Shown here: one piece after another, positions 18,093 to 25,481 of the stretch
Layout of the letters: the number at the start of each line of letters is the position of its first letter
Numbering within the stretch: the first letter of the stretch is position 1
Source of the DNA: Myxococcales bacterium
Lineage (GTDB): Bacteria; Myxococcota_A; Polyangia; Polyangiales; JADJMO01
NCBI GenBank assembly: GCA_016709545.1
Contig: JADJMO010000008.1
Span: forward strand, 124,001 to 188,000
Direction: 5' to 3'
Length of the DNA stretch: 64,000 bases
Translations under genes and position numbers: made by a program
The notes under the pieces: model-generated
What the model saw: only the letters and a program-made list of their open reading frames with translations
Told to the model about the DNA's origin: nothing
The model's database searches: none

Positions 18093-19383
18093 ATGGTTGG
18101 GCTTCGACGCTGGGCTTGTCTTCTCACGTTCTCGGGTCTCTCGGCCTGCTCGGCCGGCAACGACAAGGACGCGCCCGCTGGGGTGGACGGGGGTATCAAG
18201 GACTCGACCACCAGCGGTGACGCCACCGATCTCGACGTGGTGGTCGACACGACACCGACCGACGGCGCGTGTGGCGGCGCGACCTACGAGGCCAAGCAGG
18301 CGCCCGCCTCGCTGATCTTCGTCCTCGACGCGTCGGACAGCATGAACACGGGAGGCAAGTGGTCCTCGGCGGCGCTCGCGATCGTCTCGGCGATCGACAG
18401 CGACTCCTTCGACACGATGTCGCTCGGTCTGCTCGCGAGCCCGAGCTCGCAGGTGACGGGACCTTCATGCGTGCTCGGCTTCCCGGTGGCGTGTGGCAGC
18501 CCCGCGCTGCCCCAGATCGCCATCAAGCCCGCGGGCAAGGACAAGTCGAGCGCGTCGACCGGTGTGCGCAAGCAGATCTACGACTGGCTGGCGGCGAATG
18601 CGCCCAAGTCGGGATACGACGGCACGCCGCTCCACGACGCGCTGAAGACCTCCTACAACTACCTGCGGCTGAGCGCGGCCAAGACCAAGCTCATCGCGGT
18701 GGTGATCTACGGACGGGTCCCCGAGCTGCGCCTCGCTGTCGACCCGTGGTGGCTACACGGACATCAACGGGTGCCAGGACTGGGAGTACCCCGCCTCGTT
18801 GATCAAGCTGATCAAGGACGCGCACGACGACAAGGCGTTGCCCGTGCAGACCTTCGTGGTCGGCGTGCCCGGGAGCGACACGGTCGGCGCGGACAAGAAC
18901 ACGCAGCCGCCGTACATCTCCTTGCGGGCTCTGTCTTCGTACGCGAAGGCTGGGTCTCCCGAGACGGTCGACCCGGCTTGTGACGGAGACTTCAACGACA
19001 AGCTCCCTGCGGCGGGTGGCACGAAGCCAGCAAAATCCTGCCACTTCGACATGTCGGGGTCGGGGGCCTTCGACGCCACCAAGCTCGGCGACGCCATCCA
19101 GAGGATCCGCGGTGCGGTGCTCGGGTGCGTCTACGACCTGCCCACCGCAGACGGCGGAGGGACGGTCGACAAGGGCAAGGTGAACGTCAAGCTCGAGAGC
19201 GGCGGCAGCAGCACGGACCTCAAGAAGCGCTCGGATCCGAAGGACGACTGCGCCGCCGATGGCTGCTGGGACTACGACGCCGATGGCAAGGTCGTGCTGA
19301 TCGGCAAGGCCTGCACGACGGCGAAGGCGACGACGACGGGGAAGGTCTCCATCGTGGTGGGTTGCGCGACGATCGTGAAGTGA
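18093..19383 (+). CDS. VWA-domain lipoprotein (frameshifted at about 18708)
   Basis: ATG 18093 follows GGAGG (18083-18087). Signal MVGLRRWACLLTFSGLSAC has lipobox LSAC, then an Asp/Thr/Gly linker. The VWA domain begins FVLDASDSMN (MIDAS D-x-S-x-S). At 18705-18710 the sequence GTGATCTACGG carries one extra base: removing T18708 restores VITDG, the conserved second MIDAS loop, and the frame then runs intact to 19383. A homologue at 53268-54455 has the same layout. The C-terminal part has a beta-rich domain with cysteines and ends VSIVVGCATIVK. The break is therefore probably an assembly error. Role unknown; expected to be outer-membrane or periplasm anchored. Confidence 0.75.
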
Positions 19384-19420
19384 GTGACCTCGCCGACGGG
19401 CGCTGGCTGGCGCTCGCCGG

Positions 19421-20107
19421 TCAAGGGCGATACGGCCGGTAGCCTCCGGAGAGGAGCCACGTGCGCGCCGGTGCGTCGGCGCGCTCCTTCGCGCGACCCC
19501 CGTGCGGTGGGGGTGGGTGGAGGTCGAGCGAGGCCCAGTCGTCGAAGAAGGGCGCGGTGGAGAACGGGTCGAGCGCGACCTCGGCCGGGATGTGGTGGGT
19601 GCGGTTGCGGAGCACGTAGCGGAGGACGGTGCGCACCTCGCTCGGGGTGCGGAGGGCGCGCGCGTGGGTGCGCGAGGCGAGCACGCGGCCGCCGCGGCCC
19701 ATGACCCGGTGGAGCGCGTGGGTGACGTGGGCGGCGAGCGCGCGCAGGCCGGTGGTGAACGCGCGGTGGCCCTCGACCTCGACGACGAGGTGCACGTGGT
19801 TGCCCTGGATGGAGTAGTGGACGACGCGGAAGCCACGCTGGCAGAGCGCGCGGAAGGCGCGGCGCAGAGGGCGGAAACACCGCTCGGCGCGCAGGTTCCA
19901 GACTCCCTTCGCGACGCGCAAGGTGACGTGTTGGGGGTGGTCGGGGGATGCGTCGGGGCGACGACGGTGCGACTCGCTGCCCTGCTTGCGGGGGCGGCCC
20001 GCACCCTTGCGCGCACCACCGTGGCCGCGGGTCGCAGCCGGACGGGCCGACGAAGGTCCAGCGCGAGGGGGGACGCGTGCGCTCACCAGATGAATATGGC
20101 GCTCCAT
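19421..20107 (-). mobile_element. REP-associated tyrosine transposase (RAYT, Y1 family)
   Basis: 228 residues from ATG 20107. The N-terminus is basic (HGGARKGAGRPRK), as in many RAYTs. The Y1 transposase core is present: HVTLRV start, HYSIQGNHVHLVVE holding the metal-binding H-x-H, and a helix LRYVLRNRTHH with the candidate catalytic tyrosine. RAYTs are single-copy domesticated relatives of IS200/IS605 transposases that nick REP palindromes rather than forming classic insertion sequences. In keeping with that, repeats with the palindrome GAGCGCTC lie immediately upstream (20113-20183). The C-terminal 35 residues are Pro/Arg-rich. No flanking transposon ends were seen. Confidence 0.85.
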
Positions 20108-20112
20108 ACCCG

Positions 20113-20183
20113 GCGCGCAAGGCGGAGCATGAGCGCTCGTGCGCGCAAGGGGGAGCGTGAGCGCTCGTGCGCGCAAGGGGGGG
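20113..20183. repeat. 28-bp direct repeats with palindromic core (REP-like)
   Basis: Two full units (20113-20140, 20141-20168) and a partial third (from 20169) each contain GCGCGCAAGG, then the perfect palindrome GAGCGCTC. They differ by only two bases. They lie 5 bp upstream of the RAYT start and just beyond the 3' end of the next gene, where a REP substrate of the transposase would be expected. Confidence 0.75.
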
Positions 20184-20191
20184 CCGCGGGG

Positions 20192-21127
20192 TCAGAGGGG
20201 AGGGAGCTGGGCGAAGGGGCGCGCGTCGTGGGCAGGGAGGATCAGGAGGTCGGGGTAGCGGGCGGCGAGGGCGTTCATGCGCAGGAGGTTGTCGCGCACG
20301 CCGGCGGGGTCGTGGTCGACGGCGGTGCGGGTGAGCCACGGGCGCTCCTCGCGTTCGAGGATGCCCTCGCGCTGCCAGGCGAGGTCGCCGACGAGGGCGA
20401 GGCGCTGGCCGGTCGGGAGGTGCACGAAGACGATGACCGAGCCCGGGGTGTGGCCGGGGGCGGGGACCACGACGATGGAGCCGTCGCCGTGCACGTCATA
20501 GCTGCGCGGGAAGCCGAGGTAGGGGCCCTGCTCGAAGGCGTAGTCGACGTAGCGCGCGGTCGGGATGCTGCGCGCGATGTCGGTGATGGTGCCGCCGTCG
20601 GCGATGAAGCGGCGCTCCTCGGCGGTGATCCAGACCGGCACGTCGGGGAAGTCGGGGATGCCGCTCACGTGGTCCCAGTGCGCGTGGGTGAGGAGGATGG
20701 CGCGCAGGTTCTTCGCGTCGTAGCCGGCGGCGGCGAGCTGGTCGGCGGCCGGGCGGCCCTTGTGGAGCTTGCTGCCGGCGCGGAAGAACCAGGGCATGCT
20801 GGCGAACTGGGCGTCGATGCCGCGGCCGAAGCCGGTGTCGATCAGCACGTCGCCGCGGGGGTGCTTCACGAGGAGCGCGGACATCGTGAAGTCGCGCTTG
20901 TCGGAGAACGCGCCGCCTCGGTAAGCGATGGCGGCGTTGCGCGGGATGATGCCGGTGGGCAGGTGCACGACGCGCATGCCGGCAGGGGGTGTGGCGCTCG
21001 GGGTGGGCCCCGCGTAGGGGGGCACCGGGGGGAGAGGCGCGGCGGAGAACGTCCGCGCGAAGAGCGCGACGAGCAGGGCGAGGGCGATGGGGATCGCCAC
21101 GAGCCAGCGCTTCGTCCTTCGCGTCAT
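20192..21127 (-). CDS. Metallo-beta-lactamase-fold hydrolase, membrane-anchored or secreted
   Basis: 311 residues, ATG 21127. A basic N-terminus and hydrophobic stretch (RWLVAIPIALALLVALFAR) give a signal anchor. The MBL fold is clear: DVLIDTGFGRG, the zinc motif THAHWDH at about residue 147, HTPGS near 227 and GDLAW near 248. The overall arrangement resembles lactonase-like members (AHL lactonases, glyoxalase II relatives), but the substrate is not determined. As an envelope protein it could act on an extracellular lactone or ester. TATCCT lies 7 nt before the start. Confidence 0.85.
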   Translation of the reverse strand: MTRRTKRWLVAIPIALALLVALFARTFSAAPLPPVPPYAGPTPSATPPAGMRVVHLPTGIIPRNAAIAYRGGAFSDKRDFTMSALLVKHPRGDVLIDTGFGRGIDAQFASMPWFFRAGSKLHKGRPAADQLAAAGYDAKNLRAILLTHAHWDHVSGIPDFPDVPVWITAEERRFIADGGTITDIARSIPTARYVDYAFEQGPYLGFPRSYDVHGDGSIVVVPAPGHTPGSVIVFVHLPTGQRLALVGDLAWQREGILEREERPWLTRTAVDHDPAGVRDNLLRMNALAARYPDLLILPAHDARPFAQLPPL

Positions 21128-21134
21128 CGACCCG

Positions 21135-21140
21135 AGGATA
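21135..21140 (-). promoter_or_regulatory. TANNNT -10 for the MBL-fold gene
   Basis: TATCCT, 7 nt before ATG 21127; no -35 or Shine-Dalgarno seen. Confidence 0.4.
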
Positions 21141-21162
21141 GCCGACGCGAACTCGCTCGGTG

Positions 21163-23331
21163 CTACATCGCCTTGCGCGGCCTTCGGCTGCGCTTCGGGG
21201 CCTCGTCCTCGAGTGCGCCCTCGGGGAGGGTCGATCCGATGCGGGTGACGGCGCTGTCGGGCGGGGCTTCGGGCGGCGCCGCCGCGCGCGACTTGCGCGG
21301 GCGCGACTTCGGCTTCTCGCTGGAGGTCGGCGCAGAGGTGACGACGCTCTCGGAAGGCGGAGCCGTCTTCGTCTTCGCGCGGCGCTGCGGCTTCGCCACA
21401 GCGCTCGCATCGCCCGCTGCGTCGCTCGCGGCGTCGGTCGTCGCGGCGCTGGTCGCGGCGCTGGTGGTCTCCAGGTCGGTGGTGGCAACCTCCGCGGGGG
21501 GCTTCCGGGTGCGTCGCGCCTTCGGCCGCTCGCTCGGCGCGTTGGAGGGCGAGCCGGACTGCGGGGGCATCGTGATGCTGATGGGCATGCCCGGTTCGCC
21601 GAAGATCCCGCGGACGAGCGGGACGCCGGCGCTCGGCGGGATGGAGGGATCCCGCGGGGCGGGGGGCGAGAGCGAGCGCACCTTCTCCATGAGGTTGCCG
21701 ATCGCCGTCGCGCGGAACACCTGGCGCTCGACCGCGGTCGCGATCTCGTCCTCGCGCAGGTTCATGTTGGGCGGGGTCTCGCTGGCGTTGACGATGAGCG
21801 AGGGGCGCGGGGCGACGTCGGAGCGGCCCCCTGGCGACCGAGCGCGCGCATGCGCACGTGGAACGCGCGGAACGCGGCGTTCACCCCGAAGACGACCATC
21901 GCCGCCGCGAGCACGAAGAACGCCATCTCGAGCAGCGAGGACACCCGCCCGATCAGGCGCACGACGAGCAGCGAGGCGAGGACGACGAGCAGCCCGCCGC
22001 TCGCGCCGACGGTGGCGCGGAAGAGGCCCTGGAGCCACCGGTCGTCGTGGCGCGCGGCGGTGACGGCGGCCTCGCAGGCCTCGCACACTGCGTTGTCGGG
22101 GAGGTGGTCGCGACAGAGGGCGCGCTTGCACGCCGGGCACTCGTCACCGAGGGTCGGCTGCGCGCACTTGGTGCACAGGAGCCGGGCCGGCGCCTCGACG
22201 ATCGTGGCCGATGGCGGCGCCTCGTCCTCGGGCTTCTGCGCGGCGGGAGCGAGCGTGCGGATGGGCCCGTCGCCCGGCGACCGCTCCTCGAGCACGACGG
22301 CGCGGAGCGAGGTCCAGGCGGCGCTCACCTGCTTCGCGTCGAGGCCGAGGATGTCGTGACTCGGCTCGGCGATCACCGCGGCGACGGCCTCGGGGTCGGG
22401 CTCGTGGTACGCCCGCAGCGCGGGGGCGAGCCGGTCGGCGAGGCGCAGGATGCACACGAGCGCGGCCTCGCGCCCGCCCTTCGCGTAGAGGCGCTGCGGC
22501 GCGTGGTGGTAGGCGACGATGGTGGGGATCGGGTCGGGGGATCTGCCACGCGCGCAGCACCGTGGAGCCGAGCATGGCGTGGTCGAAGCCGAACTCCTCG
22601 CGCTCGCGCTCGGCGACGTTGGACTCGTCGGTGAGGGCCCCGAGCGGCTGGTAGCGTTGCTCCTCGGACTGCAGGAGCATCGAGCGACCGATGTCGTGGA
22701 GCAGGCCGATCGCGTAGGCCTGCTCGCGCGACTCGCCGCTGAGGAAGGCGAGGTGGGCGGAGAGCACCGCGACGTCGTGGGCATGGGCGGTCAGCGCCTC
22801 GGACACCTCGGAGTCGTGGGTGAGGAAATCCATGAACGACGACGCCGTCGCCAGCGACGCCACCGCGCGCACGCCGAGCATCACCACTGCGTGACGGATC
22901 GAGCGGCAGCGGTAGGACAGCGCGTACCCCGCCGAGTTCACCACCGAGAGCACGCGCGCCGCGAGCGCCGGGTCGGCCTCGAACACCTTGATGATGTCGT
23001 CCACCGGCGCCGTGTCGAGGTCGAGCGCGCCGATCGCGGCGACCGTCGTCGGGGCTGCGCGCACGCCGAGCTCGCGGGCCACGGTGGCGGCGAGGCTCCG
23101 CTTCGCCTCCTCTTTCCCTACCTCGTCGCTCAGGCCGAACCAGAGCTCCTCGTCGAGGTCGAAGCTCGAAGTGGGACGTGTCGATGCGCGTGCCGAGGGG
23201 CGCGCGGAGGGCTTCAGCGACGGCTCGCGCGGCGGCGTCAAGCTGCTGACGCGGCGTGCCTCCGGGCTGACGCTGGCGGAACGCCGGCTCTGGGCGTCGA
23301 GCAGAGAGATCCTGTCGTTGCGGGTGGACAC
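21163..23331 (-). CDS. HDOD-domain protein with zinc ribbon, membrane segments and basic tail (two frameshifts)
   Basis: GTG 23331 start. An HDOD domain (about residues 75-290) shows the conserved RCRSIRHAVVMLGVRAVASL and AYAIGLLHDIGRSML. The frame breaks at the GGGGG run 22536-22540: one base fewer restores WQIPDPIPTIVAYHHAP, the HDOD signature. The following part has a zinc ribbon (CTKCAQPTLGDECPAC, CRDHLPDNAVCEAC, about 385-420) and two hydrophobic segments (about 440-480). The frame breaks again at CCCCC 21827-21831 (one base short) and continues into a long basic tail rich in Pro, Lys, Arg, Ser and Ala to 21163. Both breaks are homopolymer indels, so the gene is probably intact. HDOD proteins relay signals; it is last in an operon with a kinase and CheB-CheR. 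Confidence 0.75.
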
Positions 23332-23361
23332 ATCGTCGAGATGTGCAGGAACCCTGCCAGT

Positions 23362-25479
23362 TCAGGAGGCGGTGTCGCTCTGGAGCACGGTGATGAGGTG
23401 GTGCAGATCATCGACGGTGTAGGGCTTGGGGAGGCACGCGGTGAAGCCGTGCGCCCGGTGGTTCGCCATCACCGGATCGTTGGAGTAGCCGCTCGACGCG
23501 ACGGCCCGCGTGCTCGGGTCGACCTCGAGGAGGTGGGCGACCACCTCCTTTCCGCCCATGCCACCGGGGATGGTGAGGTCGAGGACGGCGAGGTCGAACG
23601 GTTGGCCTGCGTCTCGCTGGCGGACCCAGGACGCGACGGCCTCGCTGCCGTCGGCCACCGTCACGACCTCGTGGCCCCGGGCGCCGAGGATGCGACGGGT
23701 GACGTTCGCGATCATGGGTTCGTCGTCGAGGACGAGGATGCGCCAGGGGCGCATGGTGGCGGGGCTCGGCGGGGGTGGGGGCTTGGACCAAGGCTTCGCC
23801 GACGCGGGCAGGAACACGGAGAACCGGCTGCCGCGCCCCGGCACCGACTCGACGTCGATGTGGCCCTCGTGGTTGCGAACGATCGAGTAGGCGGAAGCGA
23901 GCCCGAGGCCGCTGCCCTTCTGCTTGGTGGTGAAGAACGGATCGAAGATCTTTTCGCGGATCTCGGGCGCGATGCCCGAACCCTGATCGACGACGTCGAT
24001 GCGCACGTAGTCGCCCGCCGGCAGGGGCTCGCCGGCGTCGACGCCGAGCCGCACGTTGGTCAACGTGACCACGACGGCGCCGCCCTCCACCATCGCCTGG
24101 GTGGCGTTGAGCAGGAGGTTGTGCAGCACCTGCGAGATCTGCCCCGCGTCCGCGTGGATCGACCAGACGTCCGAGGGGACGTGCAGCTCGCAGCGACTGC
24201 GCGAGCCGGTGAGGGCCAGCGTGACGGACTCCTGCACGAGCTTGGCGACGGCGATCACCGAGCGCACAGGCGCGCCACCCGTGGCGAAGGTGAGGAGCTG
24301 TCGGGTGAGGTCGCTCGCGCGCATCGTGGCCGTCTCGGCGTCGACGAGGTGCGTCAGGGTCTCGGGCCGGGTGGTCTCGACGAGATCGGCGCGGGCGAGG
24401 CCGATGTTGCCGGCGATCGCGGTCAAGAGGTTGTTGAAGTCGTGGGCGATTCCGCCGGCCATGACGCCGAGCGAGTCGAGCTTGGCGATGCGTTGCAGCT
24501 CGTGCTGCAGGTGGGTCTCGGAGGTGGTGTCGCGGAAGATGAGTACGACCCCGACGATGCACCCGGCCCGATCGTGGATCGGCGCGCCGCTCTGCGCGAA
24601 GGTGCGCTCGGTGCCGTCCCGCATCGGCATTCGCATCGTGCCCCGACGCCCGACGGGCCCACGACTCGCGAGCACCTCCTCCACGAGGTTCGCGATGCGC
24701 AGGACCTCGACCAGCGCCTTGCCCTCGGCCTCGCTCGCCCGCTCTTGCGTGAGCTCCTCGGCGGCGGCGTTCATGAGCGTGATGCGGCCCTCGACGTCGG
24801 TCGCGATGACCGCGTCACCGATGCTGCGCAGGGTGACCCCAAGCAGCTCCTTCTCGGCCTCGAGCGCCTCGGTCACGCGGTGCATCTCGCTGACGTCGTG
24901 GACGATCACGAGGAGCGGGGCCTCGTCGCGCGCCGGCTCTGACGAGGGGGGAGCGCTCCCCGAGCGAGGCAGGCGCTCGTGCTCTCGCTGCCCGGCGAGG
25001 CGGGCGAGGAACTCTCCCCCGTCGTGCTGACGGACCCGGACCTCCATCACCTTGTGCCGGGGGGCGTTGAAGAACGCGCGATAGCGAGCGTTGAAGACCT
25101 CGCGGTCGGCCGGGACGAGGTGCTCACCGAACGGCGTGCCGAGCAGCGCCCGCCCCTCGGTGCGGAGCATCTGCACCAGCGTCTCGTTCGCGTTGCGGAT
25201 CATCCCGTTCGCGTCGAGCGTCATGTACCCGAGCGGAGCCTGGTTGTAGAGGCGTGCGTATTCGTCGCGCGCCTTCTCGACGAGGAGCTGGGTCTCGCGG
25301 AGCTCCTCGTTCTGGATCTCGAGCTCGATCTGGTGCACGGACAGATCGTGCAGCAGCGCCTTGAGGTCCTGCGGGAGCGCGGGCTCACCTGCGTCTCTGC
25401 GGGCGAGCAGCGCCTCGGCTCGATCCCTCAGCATGCGGCTGCGGTCGCCCGGACCGCGCTCGCTTCGCGGATCACTCAT
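23362..25479 (-). CDS. Hybrid sensor histidine kinase with two PAS domains and a receiver
   Basis: 705 residues, no membrane segment, so cytoplasmic. Order: N-terminal helices with a coiled coil (LEIQNEELRETQLLVEKA, about 52-70), PAS (about 70-190), PAS (about 205-320, GDAVIATDVEGRITLMN), HisKA with phospho-acceptor His in AGGIAHDFNNLL (about 340), HATPase with DQGSGIAPEI and KGSGLGLA (about 490-520), and a C-terminal receiver (ILVLDDEP near 580, acceptor Asp in VLDLTIPG near 630). It autophosphorylates and passes phosphate to its own receiver. Only 2 bp separate it from the CheB-CheR gene and about 30 bp from the HDOD gene, so it shares their operon. The signal is unknown. Confidence 0.92.
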   Translation of the reverse strand: MSDPRSERGPGDRSRMLRDRAEALLARRDAGEPALPQDLKALLHDLSVHQIELEIQNEELRETQLLVEKARDEYARLYNQAPLGYMTLDANGMIRNANETLVQMLRTEGRALLGTPFGEHLVPADREVFNARYRAFFNAPRHKVMEVRVRQHDGGEFLARLAGQREHERLPRSGSAPPSSEPARDEAPLLVIVHDVSEMHRVTEALEAEKELLGVTLRSIGDAVIATDVEGRITLMNAAAEELTQERASEAEGKALVEVLRIANLVEEVLASRGPVGRRGTMRMPMRDGTERTFAQSGAPIHDRAGCIVGVVLIFRDTTSETHLQHELQRIAKLDSLGVMAGGIAHDFNNLLTAIAGNIGLARADLVETTRPETLTHLVDAETATMRASDLTRQLLTFATGGAPVRSVIAVAKLVQESVTLALTGSRSRCELHVPSDVWSIHADAGQISQVLHNLLLNATQAMVEGGAVVVTLTNVRLGVDAGEPLPAGDYVRIDVVDQGSGIAPEIREKIFDPFFTTKQKGSGLGLASAYSIVRNHEGHIDVESVPGRGSRFSVFLPASAKPWSKPPPPPSPATMRPWRILVLDDEPMIANVTRRILGARGHEVVTVADGSEAVASWVRQRDAGQPFDLAVLDLTIPGGMGGKEVVAHLLEVDPSTRAVASSGYSNDPVMANHRAHGFTACLPKPYTVDDLHHLITVLQSDTAS

Positions 25480-25481
25480 GG

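Noticed and set aside
19421..20191. Complete IS200/IS605 insertion sequence
   Set aside because: The protein is RAYT-like and the flanks show REP-like repeats; no left and right IS ends or TnpB were found.
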